This document shows positions 1 through 10,185 of a DNA stretch of 40,786 nt, piece after piece. The first letter of the stretch is position 1; each line of letters begins with the position of its first letter. Location: NCBI GenBank assembly GCA_903828255.1, contig CAIKLQ010000671.1, positions 1 to 40,786 on the forward strand, read 5' to 3'. Under the pieces are notes generated by a model. The model saw nothing but the letters and a program-made list of their open reading frames with translations. It did not search any database and was not told the origin of the DNA. The stretch comes from an uncultured Verrucomicrobiota bacterium (lineage in GTDB: Bacteria > Verrucomicrobiota > Verrucomicrobiia > Limisphaerales > JADLHS01). The position numbers were made by a program, and so were the translations under genes.

Positions 1-3000
1 CAGTGCCCCATAATGCTCCGATGGCAACTCCTCATCCGCATCGAGCATCAGAATCCAATCCCCCGTCGCGTGTTCGAGCGCCGCGTTGCGCGCGGCGCTA
101 AAGTCATCACACCAGGCAAAGGAATGAACCTGCGCCCCGTGCTCCTTGGCAATCTCCACCGTGCGATCAGTCGAGCCGGTATCCACCACCACGATTTGAT
201 CCGCCAGCCCTTTCACCGACTTGAGACACTGATCCAGAAACTGTTCCTCGTTCTTGACGATCAAGCAGACGGAGAGGTGGTGTCTGCGTTCAGATTTATG
301 TTTTCCGATCTCTTCCGGCAGCACGAGCCAGTCATGCTTCGCGTGACCGTAAAACTTGCCCTTCAGGAACTTCTTGACCGCCCGAAATTCCGGGGCGATT
401 TGCCGGGCGAACTCGGCGCAACTGCGGGCCGCTCCGGGCTCCTGAGCGGCCTGCGCAATCTCCGCCAGTAGCAGATACGCCTCCGGATGAAACGGGCGAT
501 GTTTGAGCGCCGCGCGCGCCGCGCCCCACGCCGCGGGAAGCTTTTTCTGGCACAGGAATCCCCGCGCCTCAGCCAGGCGACCCACTAATGCGCAAGGCGG
601 CAGGACGATGGGTTTCGGTTTGGCCTCCTCCGCAGCCAGCGACTTGTCCACCCAGCAACGGTCCTGGGCGCAAAACTCATGCGTCACCTTCATATCCGGC
701 AGCGTCACCTTGAGCGCCACGCCCGGCGGGGCCACATCGGGCGTCAGGTAACCGGGGAAGGGCGGCGTCTCCGGCGGAATGGCCCACTTACGTTTGAACA
801 GACTCCAATTGGTCTGCATGGCTCTTGAGTAGTCAATGCCCGCGCCGGTGAAAGTCGCGCTACCCACATGATGCACGAAGGAGTCGTCCGCAATCCGGGT
901 CTCGAACCCGGCCAAATGGGCGCGGATGCAAAAATCGTCATCCTCGAAGTTGCCAGAGCCGAATTGCTCATCCAAACCGCCCACCGCATCAACCACCTCA
1001 CGGCGTGCGAGCAGGCAAAAACCCACCACTCGATTGGCCACGCGCGATTGTCCCGCGTGCTCCTTTGCCAAGACTTCCGCAAAAGCAGGCAGGTCGTCCA
1101 ACGACTTGTCACCAACCTCGTCCACCTGTTGCTTGCCCAACACACGGTTCGAACGCGGACCAACCACGCCTGTCTGCGGATGATCGCGAAGAACCTTGAG
1201 CATGTTGCCCAACCAGCCCGGCGTCACCACCGTATCGTTGTTCAGCAGTAGCAACTGACGCCCCTTGGCAAGCGTGAGCCCTTGGTTGTTGCCCGCAGCA
1301 AAGCCCCGATTCACCTGATTGGCGATGACCGTCACGCCTTGGCGCTTGCCGGCGTATTCGCGCAAATAGTCCAGAGTGCCGTCCGTGGAGCCATTATCCA
1401 CCAGGATCAATTCGTGTGGCTCCGGCGTATGCCGCGCGATGCTTTCCAGACATGCCTTGGTGTGGGCGAGTTGATTCAGGCAGAGGATGAGGATGCTGCT
1501 ATCGGCTGCGCCGACAAGGCTGCTCTTCTGATACGGTCGGATACGCGTCGTAGCCGTCGAACTGGCCTTGCCATCGGCCGCCACAACCACATCGAGCGGC
1601 ACCTTACCCAGCCATTTCTGGTGCAGCCGCCGGATGTTTTCCTGCACCTTCTGGAAGCGCGCCGGGCCGCTCTGCGACTCGTGATGAATAACCACACTGG
1701 CCGGTTCATAGACCGAGAGCCAACCACGCTCCTGAAATTGCAAACAGAGATCCACGTCTTCGTAACCATTCCAGAAGCCCTCATCGAACCCGCCGACCTC
1801 CTCGAACGCGGACTTCCGAACGAGCAGACACGCGGCGGTCAAGGCCTGATAAACGCGAGCCTGATTGGCCTCCGGCAAATCCGCGGCGGCTTTGTAAAAA
1901 GTGTGAACGGCAAGCAAAGGATCACGACCGGTAACTTCCCCGAGCGCCACCCCAACGTGCTGGAGAGTCCCGTCAGGGAACAAAAGTTTGCTACCGACGG
2001 CGGCAATTTTCGGATCTTCAGCCACCAATGCAAGCAGCGGATCTAGCCACCGCGCTTGAACTTCTGTGTCGTTATTCAGGAAGAGAATCCATTTACCTAG
2101 CGCCGCTTTCGCGCCGAGGTTGCACGCCTTGGCAAAACCAAGATTCTCCCTATTGCTGACGACCCGCAGGCGACCCACCGCTTCTTCGGCCTTGAGAAAC
2201 TCCACGGTTCCGTCGGTGGAACCATTGTCCACCACGATCACTTCCAGGAGTTCACCCGACGTGTGTTGCCGTAGTTTCGCCAGGCATTGGCGCGTCAGTT
2301 CGACCTTGTTGAAAGTGGGAATCACGATGGATACCTCCGGGACCTCCACTCTGGCCGGTCGCGACGTAGAAGCAGTAAATAGAGACTCGTATGCCTGGAG
2401 CCATAGCTTGGCGTTTTGCTCCACCGTGTGATGGGCCAGCACAGCAGCCTGCGCGCGCGCTGCAAGTTCATGACGAAAAGCCCGGTCTTCCACCAACGTC
2501 TTCATCGCGTTAAACCAGGCGTCGCGGGTGTTGGGCACAAGCAAACCAGTCTCACCATGCACAACCGTCTGGTTGTACGCAGCAAGGTCCGAATAGATGG
2601 CGGGAATCCGGCAGATGGAGTATTCCAGCCATTTGATAGCCGATTTGGCCCGGTTGAACACTGTATCCTCCAACGGCACAATGGAAAAACTCACCGCGAG
2701 TTTCTGCAGTTGGGCAGCGTACTGCTGGTAACTCGGCAGGAACGCACCCACGGACTTGACCTGCCGCAGAGCGCGCAAGCGTTCCGTGACATTGCCCCAG
2801 TAGAGGAATTCCACCTGATCAGGGAAGGCCGCGATGAGTTCGAGCAAGGCTGGTTCGACGACTTGCAAATCCCGTTCGTGATCCAGCGTGCCGCTGAACA
2901 GAATGGAGACCTTGTCAGCGGTTTCCGGGCTGTCCGGAGCCGGCGACCACAGCCGCGTGTCAATCGAGTTGGGCAGTACCACAATGTTCCGGTTGAGCGG

Positions 3001-6000
3001 CGCATAGAGCGATTGCAGTTGCGGCGTGGAAACCGTGACCAAGTCCGCCCGTCGCAGATACTCTTCGATTTGGGGCTGGATTCGACGAAACGCCGCCGAA
3101 GCCCGGTGCCATTCCGGCAAGAGGGTCAGGGCGTCATCAATCTCAAAGACCACCTTTGCGGGGTGACCGTTCAGCTTCTTCCGCAATTCTACGTACGGCA
3201 GTGCCGCCGCCATCTGCCGCTGCACCACAATGACACTGGCACGTCGGAGATGCTGCTCCCGGATCTGAAACTGGCCATCGCGGACAGCACCCAGCGGGAC
3301 GACCTCCACTGCACCGGCGTTGCTCAAATGTTCCAGCACCGATTTCAAACGCAGAGTGGGACAGGCGTAATCATGTGGCTCGAAGGCGAGAAAGCCCACT
3401 GTGCGCTTGAGGGTAGCGGATGGGGCGGCATTGGCCGCAGACGGGCGGACATTAGAGAGCGCCCCGACTGCTCCGAGTGCCACGGAATCCGGTGTGGCTT
3501 CACGCTCTGGCACACGCTGGGCGGATGGTTGGGCTGGTGTTTCGGAGATAGACGCACCACGCAGACCATCGAAGTGCGAGACTCGAGCTGAGGCTTCGAC
3601 CTTGGGCGCAGCACCGCGATACGCTCCAGGCTCGAACAATTTGATTCTGGCAGCAACGTCATCCAGCCTGCCGCCGGCGGCCAACGCCTGCTGCAGCAAC
3701 TGTACTTCAGCCGAGGCTACCTGATCCTGCAAAGTTTCGGTCAGCTTCGCGGCACGCTCAAGCAGCGCTTTGGCCAACCCTTGGTCACCGATGTGAGCGA
3801 GTGTCACGGCGACACTCATCAACGTGCGGAGTTGCAGCAGCGGATGGCCGAGGGTCTCCGCCGACTGCAGGACTTTCAAATAGATGGCATGGGCTTCAGC
3901 CTTGCTGCCTCGCAGGTCCAATTCGCGTCCAGCCGCGACCAAGGACTGATGCAGCCCCAGTAGATCATGGTAATCGGGAACCGACACGGCCCACGGGGTT
4001 GGGGAACAGACCGTGCCTTGGATGAAATGCAGCAAGCCTCCGAGCGGTTCGGGTAGCGCGGTCAGGTACGGCCGGAGGTTGCGCTGCAAGTTGGCGTGGA
4101 TGGAGGTGCTTTGGATCATGCTGCCCGTCGCCACGCGATACCAGAACAGCGCCTCGGGAATCGTCTCCAACCGGCAGCCTTGCAACACCGCCCGCGCGTA
4201 GAACTCCCAGTCCTCGTGCGTGATGCCGTAGTCCTCGGTGAACCCGCCGACGCGCCAGAAAGCCTCGCGCCGGATGCAACCGTTGGCGTCGCCGAAACAA
4301 TTGCGAATCACCCCGGTCGCCGCCGCCCCACCCAGAAACACCCAGCGCGCCTTCGGTGTACCCGCCGGATCGGGCGATCTGTCGCCGGTGAACAAATCCA
4401 TTGCGCAGGTCAGCATGTCGGCCCCGGTTTTCTGGGCCACGCGGACAAAGGTGGATATCTCATGCGGCTTGGCGACGTTGTCGTCATCCATGAAGACGAG
4501 GTATTCCCCGCGCGCCGAGCGAGCCGCCGCGTTGCGGGCCGCGCCAAGGTAACGGTTCTCCTGTCGGAATATCTTCCAGTTGCGCTGCTTGAACTCAGAC
4601 TCAAGCTGCGCCAGAAACTCTACCGCTTCCGGCTTCGTGCTGCCATCATCGACCAGCACAACTTCAAGGTTCGAATAATCTTGCGCACGCAGGGAGGCGA
4701 GCGCTTGCTTTAGAAACTCTGGTCGGTTGAAATGCACCAAGCACACGCTGACAAGAGGCGTTGATTTGGCGAGTTCGGCAACCGCTGCGACGGGCCTCCC
4801 CCACTCTGCGTGCCAATCCAACCAGACGGCCATGCGCTCGTTGCGGCCTGCGGCCGGCTGTGGCCTTGCGGCACCCTGCCTGATGCAGTCCAGCAAGAGA
4901 GCCGCGAGGGCTGCCGGTTTTGGGGTGAATAACACCTGCGAATGGTTCTCAGCCGCTACCAATTCTGGAACCCCACCGCCGCAACTCGAAAGGAAGCGAA
5001 CTCCCCGCTGGAGACAGCGGCGGAGCAAGAGCGGCGAGTTTTCCTGCGTAGCTGACAAAACTACGAGGCAGTCCGGTTTCGCAAGAAAAGCATACAAATC
5101 CTCAGAGTCGCCGTACTCAATCACTTTCCACGGAGTGGTCCATTGCCGGACCCTCCGCTGCACGTAGTCGCCGCCACGTTGGTCAGCCGGTGACGGGCGT
5201 GGCATCAGAAACACGACCTCCACCGCAGCTAAGTCAGCGCTCCCCAAACGCTCGATGCCCTGACAAAACAATTCCAAATCGGACGACCGATGCACTGGAC
5301 CAGCGTAGGCCAGCGTTCGCACGCGACCGCGTTGCCCGTCCAACGACCGCTGGGCAAGCCGTGGAAGATCCGGGCGTACGCGACATTCGCCAGGCAGTTT
5401 CCAATTCTGACCTTCGAGCCAACCCAACATGAAATCTGTGGTGGTGACGAGTGCATCCGCCAGTCGGAAACATTCGCGTTCCATGAATTCGCGTTCGAGA
5501 TCGTATGGCTTGTTGACGAACCTCTCGCTGGCCTGACGCCGCCAGGCGCGCGGCGCGTGCGCGTTGAGGCAGAAACGGGTTCCCTCGAAGGCCAGTCCCT
5601 GATTCCGGGCCAGCAACGAATACAGCCCGACGCCGTCGGTTTCCGGTAAATGCACGACATCGAACGATCGTTGGCGCAGCCAGAGGAAGGTCTCGTACGA
5701 GCGCCCACACGCGTCGGACGTCTCTAGTGGCACCCGGAGATCGTGCGGCAGCGGTACGTAATGAACGTTGCGTTCGGCGAAATGAACCGCCCAGAACCCG
5801 GACGAATGGTTACTGTCGGGTTGATTTGTATGCAGCAGCGTCACGTGGTGCCCGGCGCAGGCCAGCGTCTCCGCCAGCACCACTTGGGCAGAACCACAGT
5901 CCGCGTGCTCGCCTTCGCCGGCCACGTCGGGCGTCACGACACCGACCGACAATGCCGTCTCCCCGCGCGTCGGAGCCGAAATCGGCGGAACAATGTGCGC

Positions 6001-7041
6001 AATGCCTGTGCTATCCAGGCGGGAGCTACTGCGCAACCCGTCCACTAGCGGCCGCAACATCTCGCTGAGCCGGCAGCGGTTGGTCAATGTCGCAAACCCG
6101 CGTTCGATGATCTCCTGCGCCTGGTGCTGGCCGTCCGCGGAACGTAGATGGTACTCGATCCGATCCGGCAGCTCGTCGAGCGCTACCTCGACAAAATCCA
6201 CGTTGGCCCGGAACGGGGGTGCGAGGCTGCACGGCTCACTGAGAACGAGCGCGCGTTGCGCGATGCCGAGCAGCACGATGCGATGCCATTCAAAATACTT
6301 GTCCACGCCGTGATGCACATTCAGGAGGATTTTGCTTCGCTGCCCAAGGCCCACGGAGGTGAGCGTGTTCATGTTCGTCGTCTGGCCAGGGATCAGCGGG
6401 CGGCTCACACTGGGCCGATGCAGATAGTTTTTGAACGCAGCCAGACGCGCCCCGTGCCGGGCGAAGAACTGCTCCCGGCGTGCCGATGCGTGCCCGAGGA
6501 AGAGCACATCAACCGGACGCTCGGCGAACGGGCGGGCGAGAAACAAACCTTCGCGGATCGCCGGTGCCAGGAGTGAGGTTTCGTCGTGAACCGGCAACTG
6601 TGTCACTTCGCGGAACATCTCGAAATCCGCGGCGTAGCCCAGCGGCAGATAGCTGCAGGGGTGGCCCTCTTTGCTGAGGCGTAACGAGGACTCGAAATCA
6701 ATGTCCCAGAGCGCGGCGGCGCGGGGAAAATACTTCGCGGCCAGTTGGAACCATTGGGTGGAGGGTTGCTCCGTGTTGAAGAGAACCAAGTTCCCTCGCA
6801 CTGTGCATTTGGCAAGCGCCTCGCCTTGGCCGAGATGAAAGAACTCGTGTGGCGCAACGACCAAGTGCCAGTCTGCCCGACTGGCGAAACCCGCCTTCTC
6901 GTCGCGGAATTCAACAGTGTGGCCTAGCTCCCTCAGACCCGCGCCGATCAAATCGCGGATCTCGCGAAAGAAGTAATTGCCCAGGGAGCTAGTGTACAAA
7001 GCCCACCGCAGGAGCGCACGGTTCTCGGATGCCGGAGTCAT
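1..7041 (-). CDS. Giant multi-domain glycosyltransferase (3' end beyond window)
   Basis: The frame opens with ATG at 7041, 24 nt after the previous stop, and stays open for 2347 codons to base 1, so the C-terminus is missing. I read seven glycosyltransferase-like modules. They are a CgeB-like GT-B domain (about 1-345, with LLNVHHG and FEWHRI near 237-260), a GT4-like domain (about 355-755, GGGVPELVAAEN near 685), a GT2 domain (760-975, VDDGST then MDDDN), a second GT-B domain (1208-1550), GT2 (1560-1800, VDNGSTDGT then NNDTEV), GT2 (1845-2090, VDNGSTDGT then NNDTVV), and GT2 (from about 2250, VDTGSTDRT, then LDADEE at the edge). TPR-like helices lie at 1027-1133 and 2146-2231, and an Ala/Ser/Pro-rich linker at 1133-1207. 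It probably transfers several sugars in succession in the cytoplasm. Acceptor and sugars are unknown. Flagellin glycosylation or a surface polysaccharide are both possible. There is no signal peptide or obvious membrane segment. Confidence 0.9.
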   Translation of the reverse strand, partial: MTPASENRALLRWALYTSSLGNYFFREIRDLIGAGLRELGHTVEFRDEKAGFASRADWHLVVAPHEFFHLGQGEALAKCTVRGNLVLFNTEQPSTQWFQLAAKYFPRAAALWDIDFESSLRLSKEGHPCSYLPLGYAADFEMFREVTQLPVHDETSLLAPAIREGLFLARPFAERPVDVLFLGHASARREQFFARHGARLAAFKNYLHRPSVSRPLIPGQTTNMNTLTSVGLGQRSKILLNVHHGVDKYFEWHRIVLLGIAQRALVLSEPCSLAPPFRANVDFVEVALDELPDRIEYHLRSADGQHQAQEIIERGFATLTNRCRLSEMLRPLVDGLRSSSRLDSTGIAHIVPPISAPTRGETALSVGVVTPDVAGEGEHADCGSAQVVLAETLACAGHHVTLLHTNQPDSNHSSGFWAVHFAERNVHYVPLPHDLRVPLETSDACGRSYETFLWLRQRSFDVVHLPETDGVGLYSLLARNQGLAFEGTRFCLNAHAPRAWRRQASERFVNKPYDLEREFMERECFRLADALVTTTDFMLGWLEGQNWKLPGECRVRPDLPRLAQRSLDGQRGRVRTLAYAGPVHRSSDLELFCQGIERLGSADLAAVEVVFLMPRPSPADQRGGDYVQRRVRQWTTPWKVIEYGDSEDLYAFLAKPDCLVVLSATQENSPLLLRRCLQRGVRFLSSCGGGVPELVAAENHSQVLFTPKPAALAALLLDCIRQGAARPQPAAGRNERMAVWLDWHAEWGRPVAAVAELAKSTPLVSVCLVHFNRPEFLKQALASLRAQDYSNLEVVLVDDGSTKPEAVEFLAQLESEFKQRNWKIFRQENRYLGAARNAAARSARGEYLVFMDDDNVAKPHEISTFVRVAQKTGADMLTCAMDLFTGDRSPDPAGTPKARWVFLGGAAATGVIRNCFGDANGCIRREAFWRVGGFTEDYGITHEDWEFYARAVLQGCRLETIPEALFWYRVATGSMIQSTSIHANLQRNLRPYLTALPEPLGGLLHFIQGTVCSPTPWAVSVPDYHDLLGLHQSLVAAGRELDLRGSKAEAHAIYLKVLQSAETLGHPLLQLRTLMSVAVTLAHIGDQGLAKALLERAAKLTETLQDQVASAEVQLLQQALAAGGRLDDVAARIKLFEPGAYRGAAPKVEASARVSHFDGLRGASISETPAQPSAQRVPEREATPDSVALGAVGALSNVRPSAANAAPSATLKRTVGFLAFEPHDYACPTLRLKSVLEHLSNAGAVEVVPLGAVRDGQFQIREQHLRRASVIVVQRQMAAALPYVELRKKLNGHPAKVVFEIDDALTLLPEWHRASAAFRRIQPQIEEYLRRADLVTVSTPQLQSLYAPLNRNIVVLPNSIDTRLWSPAPDSPETADKVSILFSGTLDHERDLQVVEPALLELIAAFPDQVEFLYWGNVTERLRALRQVKSVGAFLPSYQQYAAQLQKLAVSFSIVPLEDTVFNRAKSAIKWLEYSICRIPAIYSDLAAYNQTVVHGETGLLVPNTRDAWFNAMKTLVEDRAFRHELAARAQAAVLAHHTVEQNAKLWLQAYESLFTASTSRPARVEVPEVSIVIPTFNKVELTRQCLAKLRQHTSGELLEVIVVDNGSTDGTVEFLKAEEAVGRLRVVSNRENLGFAKACNLGAKAALGKWILFLNNDTEVQARWLDPLLALVAEDPKIAAVGSKLLFPDGTLQHVGVALGEVTGRDPLLAVHTFYKAAADLPEANQARVYQALTAACLLVRKSAFEEVGGFDEGFWNGYEDVDLCLQFQERGWLSVYEPASVVIHHESQSGPARFQKVQENIRRLHQKWLGKVPLDVVVAADGKASSTATTRIRPYQKSSLVGAADSSILILCLNQLAHTKACLESIARHTPEPHELILVDNGSTDGTLDYLREYAGKRQGVTVIANQVNRGFAAGNNQGLTLAKGRQLLLLNNDTVVTPGWLGNMLKVLRDHPQTGVVGPRSNRVLGKQQVDEVGDKSLDDLPAFAEVLAKEHAGQSRVANRVVGFCLLARREVVDAVGGLDEQFGSGNFEDDDFCIRAHLAGFETRIADDSFVHHVGSATFTGAGIDYSRAMQTNWSLFKRKWAIPPETPPFPGYLTPDVAPPGVALKVTLPDMKVTHEFCAQDRCWVDKSLAAEEAKPKPIVLPPCALVGRLAEARGFLCQKKLPAAWGAARAALKHRPFHPEAYLLLAEIAQAAQEPGAARSCAEFARQIAPEFRAVKKFLKGKFYGHAKHDWLVLPEEIGKHKSERRHHLSVCLIVKNEEQFLDQCLKSVKGLADQIVVVDTGSTDRTVEIAKEHGAQVHSFAWCDDFSAARNAALEHATGDWILMLDADEELPSEHYGAL

Positions 7042-7065
7042 AATGATCGCTTGTGTCTGGTTTGC

Positions 7066-10000
7066 TCATGCCCCCTGCCGAGGCTCAAAACGCACAAGCA
7101 AGTAGTTCCAGAATTCAGATGCCTCGTAGGTTTCCAAGAAAGTTGGCACCCATCCATAACCATGGAAGATCGAGGTCAGGTGGGAGGTCGTTTGACCCCA
7201 CATCCAATAACCAGTGGTAAACCGCTCAGCTACGGGCTCCTTCTCCCACCAACCAGAATAGCGAAGCTGGTCCTTAAGTTCTTCCGGGTAAAACTGGAGG
7301 TTTACTGCCCCATTGGGCAGCGCGAAGAGCTCTTCCTTCATCACCGGCTGAGCGACACAGATGCAGCGTGTAGTCTTGCTGACCACATTCTTGATGACTT
7401 CCACTGCGTTGTCTTGATGGAGCAGCACCTCGTATAGTAATGATACCTCGACGGGTTGCAGCGGATACAGTAGCCGCGGATCCCGAAAATCCCCTTGCGT
7501 CATCTTTACTTCCAACGGCATGGTGCGGTGGAGCTCAGCAATTTTCTCTTGAAACTCGGGCCGGGGAGTGACATCAACCATCTCTGCATACCCGCAACGC
7601 AGCGCCTTGGCACCTTGCAGAAGGTACAAGCCGTAAACACCCCACAAGCCGCCAAAATCTCGAATGGAGTTGGCGGCACCAAATCCCGCGATCAAGCCAA
7701 TCTTCAACTGCTTGATCTGCTGGTAGGTTTGACAAGATTTCATCGGTGAATGGAACCGAAATCTTGCAAATCTGGTGTCACCAGCAGCCCCAATGGTATC
7801 GGGGCCTGTGCCAGCTTCATTCTCCCTATGGCCCTGCGTGGCTCGAAGGTGGGCTAAATTCTCGGCGGCAATCTGATTGGAAGGATCAAGGGATAGGACT
7901 TGCTCGAACGCTTTACCTGCACCCTGCCAATCCCCAAGTTCATAGCGGCAACGGCCCAAGGCAAGCCAGGTGTCGGTGTCCCGTCCGTGGTTTTTCAAAA
8001 TCGCCTCGCAAACCGAAGCCGCGTCCTTGTATCGTTGGCTGTTCAGCTGCAGCCGGGTCAGGAGCTTTAACCCGCTTACGTTGGAAGGTTCTATTGCGAG
8101 CGCCAGTCGGATCGCGCCTTCACTTTCTAGGAAATCATTCATTTCGATGAGTGCAGTGGCTAGGCTCAGGTGTGCGATAACCGAATCCGTACGCTGCCTC
8201 ATGGCACTTCTGAATGATGCCACTGCACCAGGCATGTCCTTCGCACGATACTGGATATTTCCGAGGCACATCAGGCAGTCGAAATCATTTGCCTTCAAAC
8301 GTAGCGCGTGCTCCAGCGTTTCAATCGCCGCGGCAAGCTCACCGTGTTGAAAATATGACTCTGCGGCGGCGGTCAGCGCGGTCAATTCGACAATTTCGGC
8401 GTTGGCTTTGGAGGTACTTGCTTTGGAGTTTGGCAGTTCACTATTCATAAATTGGGGTTCTGCTGCCGGGGTTGCTTTACGGAACCAGCGCCGGCCCTCG
8501 GAGAAGCCGTAGCGTTCAAAATGATCCCAGCCGGATGCGATTTCCTTCGAATGAACCGCAGCAGCGACATCCGGGTAGTCGCGGAGGTAACGCGACTCAT
8601 CAAACTCGCTCCTGAGAGGTAAAACCGAAGCCGTATCGGACGGCATGCCATGCTGCGCCGATGGTAATGGCACGAGGTTGCGCGTGACGAAACCGAACCG
8701 AGGCGGTTCTTCCCAAGTTTGGGGTAGTTCCAGGCTGCGCAGAACTGCCTGAAGTTCGCCTACTTGCACGAGGCGCTGTGCTCGGTGCTGTGCGGTCATC
8801 GCGTGGATGAGCGGACCAAAAACGCTTGTATTCTTTGGGCAGACGGACGCGAGGACTTGCCCCATCGAATACACGTCACAAAAGCTACCATCCATCGGCC
8901 GTCCGGTGTCCCCCAGCCCGTCCGGTGTGAGGTAGCTTCTCTCATCCAAGAGCGCCCAGCCAAAGTCGATCAGAACGGGCCGTCCGTTGCGCACTAGAAT
9001 GTTGCCAGCTCGAACGTCGCGATGAAGAACGCCAGCCTTTTGGAGATCCGCCAGCACCTCAAGGCAATCATGGAAGAACCTCGCCAAAGAAGCTGGAGTG
9101 GTTGCAATTGATGGAAGCATCTCATTGAGAGAGGAACCTTGAATGCGCTCAAGGAGCACGATCGAATAACCCTCGCGCTGTTCGGACGAAAGGACACGCG
9201 GAAATCTTTCCCCTTGCAATCGTCCCAACACTTCCATCTCGCGAACCGCCAAATCGTAGGATGCCTGCTTCAACACTGTCAATCCATCGTCTCCAAGATA
9301 AACGCGGCTAAAATATTTCTGGCCGTTGCAAGTAGCCAGCAGGCGGCTTGACAACACAGACTTGCGGGGAGCGAGAAGGGGCAATTCCGGATTAAGATCA
9401 ATTTCATCGGGTTGCGTCCAGGCGATGTAGAGTGTGCGAGTCGGTGTCGTGTAGCCGTAGATCTCGACCCGGGCAAAATGCCGCCGCAACGCATCCTCGA
9501 AAGCGTCCTGGTTATAGGGAGCTTGAATGATGGAGGAATTCCAACTGGTGTGCTGGAGCACTGCCATAGCAGGATCGTTGGGGGCTACCCACTCCACGAT
9601 CAACAGTTGCCGCGCCAAAGCTCGCAGTTTGCCGAGAACAGAGTCCAAGCTTCCGTAGGCGGCGGTGCAGGAATACAACCAGTGTACCATTGCAAACGCC
9701 ACAACCATATCCGCCTCCTCTGAGCAATCCTGGACCAGCATCTTCCGAGTCTCGATCCGGTCCAGGCCCAGGAGTATTGTAACCGCTTGGACGATCCGTA
9801 TGTATTCCACGTCCAGGTCAACCGCCGTAACCGAGCCCGCTCCGCATCGTTGGGCCCAAAAACTGAAAAAGCCGCCGTTGGCACCGAGATCCAACACCGT
9901 TTTGCCACGGATGAACTCAGGTGTGAAAAAACCACGAACGAGGTTTTGTTTTTGAAGCAGCGGTCCGTCCGTTGGGAGTGGGGCAATCGCGTCGGGAGAG

Positions 10001-10185
10001 ATGGAAAACTCCTGGTAGCCATGGACTTGAATTGTTGCGCCGGTTTTCTCAAGGCCTGGTTGGCGGGCAAACTGATTTGGGCGGTCACAAAACTCCAGGC
10101 GCGCGGGAGCAGCGGTACCGCCATGCACTGCGATCTCCGTTTGGGTTGCCATCGAATGGGATTTGAATTGTGGGGTGGTATTCAT
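7066..10185 (-). CDS. Methyltransferase-kinase-TPR-methyltransferase fusion (WbdD-like front half)
   Basis: This 1039-residue protein has four parts. Residues 85-258 are a class I SAM methyltransferase (motif I LDLGANGGFF at 98-107, acidic VDLD at 122-125). Residues 275-485 are a protein-kinase-like fold with K306 in the ATP strand, HRD at 388-390, N395 and DFG at 407-409. Residues 526-566 carry a YLRDYPDVAAAV...YGFSEGR module often seen in surface-glycan enzymes. Residues 600-785 form TPRs, and 835-1039 a second methyltransferase-like domain (DFGGLWGVYG). The methyltransferase plus kinase order matches WbdD of E. coli O8/O9a, which phosphorylates and methylates the end of an O-polysaccharide and so stops its growth. 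A glycan-capping role is inferred from that order. The TPRs and second methyltransferase are not part of WbdD. It lies between a putative small ORF and the giant glycosyltransferase. A later ATG at codon 12 is an alternative start. Confidence 0.88.
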   Translation of the reverse strand: MNTTPQFKSHSMATQTEIAVHGGTAAPARLEFCDRPNQFARQPGLEKTGATIQVHGYQEFSISPDAIAPLPTDGPLLQKQNLVRGFFTPEFIRGKTVLDLGANGGFFSFWAQRCGAGSVTAVDLDVEYIRIVQAVTILLGLDRIETRKMLVQDCSEEADMVVAFAMVHWLYSCTAAYGSLDSVLGKLRALARQLLIVEWVAPNDPAMAVLQHTSWNSSIIQAPYNQDAFEDALRRHFARVEIYGYTTPTRTLYIAWTQPDEIDLNPELPLLAPRKSVLSSRLLATCNGQKYFSRVYLGDDGLTVLKQASYDLAVREMEVLGRLQGERFPRVLSSEQREGYSIVLLERIQGSSLNEMLPSIATTPASLARFFHDCLEVLADLQKAGVLHRDVRAGNILVRNGRPVLIDFGWALLDERSYLTPDGLGDTGRPMDGSFCDVYSMGQVLASVCPKNTSVFGPLIHAMTAQHRAQRLVQVGELQAVLRSLELPQTWEEPPRFGFVTRNLVPLPSAQHGMPSDTASVLPLRSEFDESRYLRDYPDVAAAVHSKEIASGWDHFERYGFSEGRRWFRKATPAAEPQFMNSELPNSKASTSKANAEIVELTALTAAAESYFQHGELAAAIETLEHALRLKANDFDCLMCLGNIQYRAKDMPGAVASFRSAMRQRTDSVIAHLSLATALIEMNDFLESEGAIRLALAIEPSNVSGLKLLTRLQLNSQRYKDAASVCEAILKNHGRDTDTWLALGRCRYELGDWQGAGKAFEQVLSLDPSNQIAAENLAHLRATQGHRENEAGTGPDTIGAAGDTRFARFRFHSPMKSCQTYQQIKQLKIGLIAGFGAANSIRDFGGLWGVYGLYLLQGAKALRCGYAEMVDVTPRPEFQEKIAELHRTMPLEVKMTQGDFRDPRLLYPLQPVEVSLLYEVLLHQDNAVEVIKNVVSKTTRCICVAQPVMKEELFALPNGAVNLQFYPEELKDQLRYSGWWEKEPVAERFTTGYWMWGQTTSHLTSIFHGYGWVPTFLETYEASEFWNYLLVRFEPRQGA

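Noticed and set aside
2416-3591. 391-codon plus-strand frame
   Set aside because: It is antisense to the giant glycosyltransferase, whose conserved motifs continue through this stretch in the minus frame.
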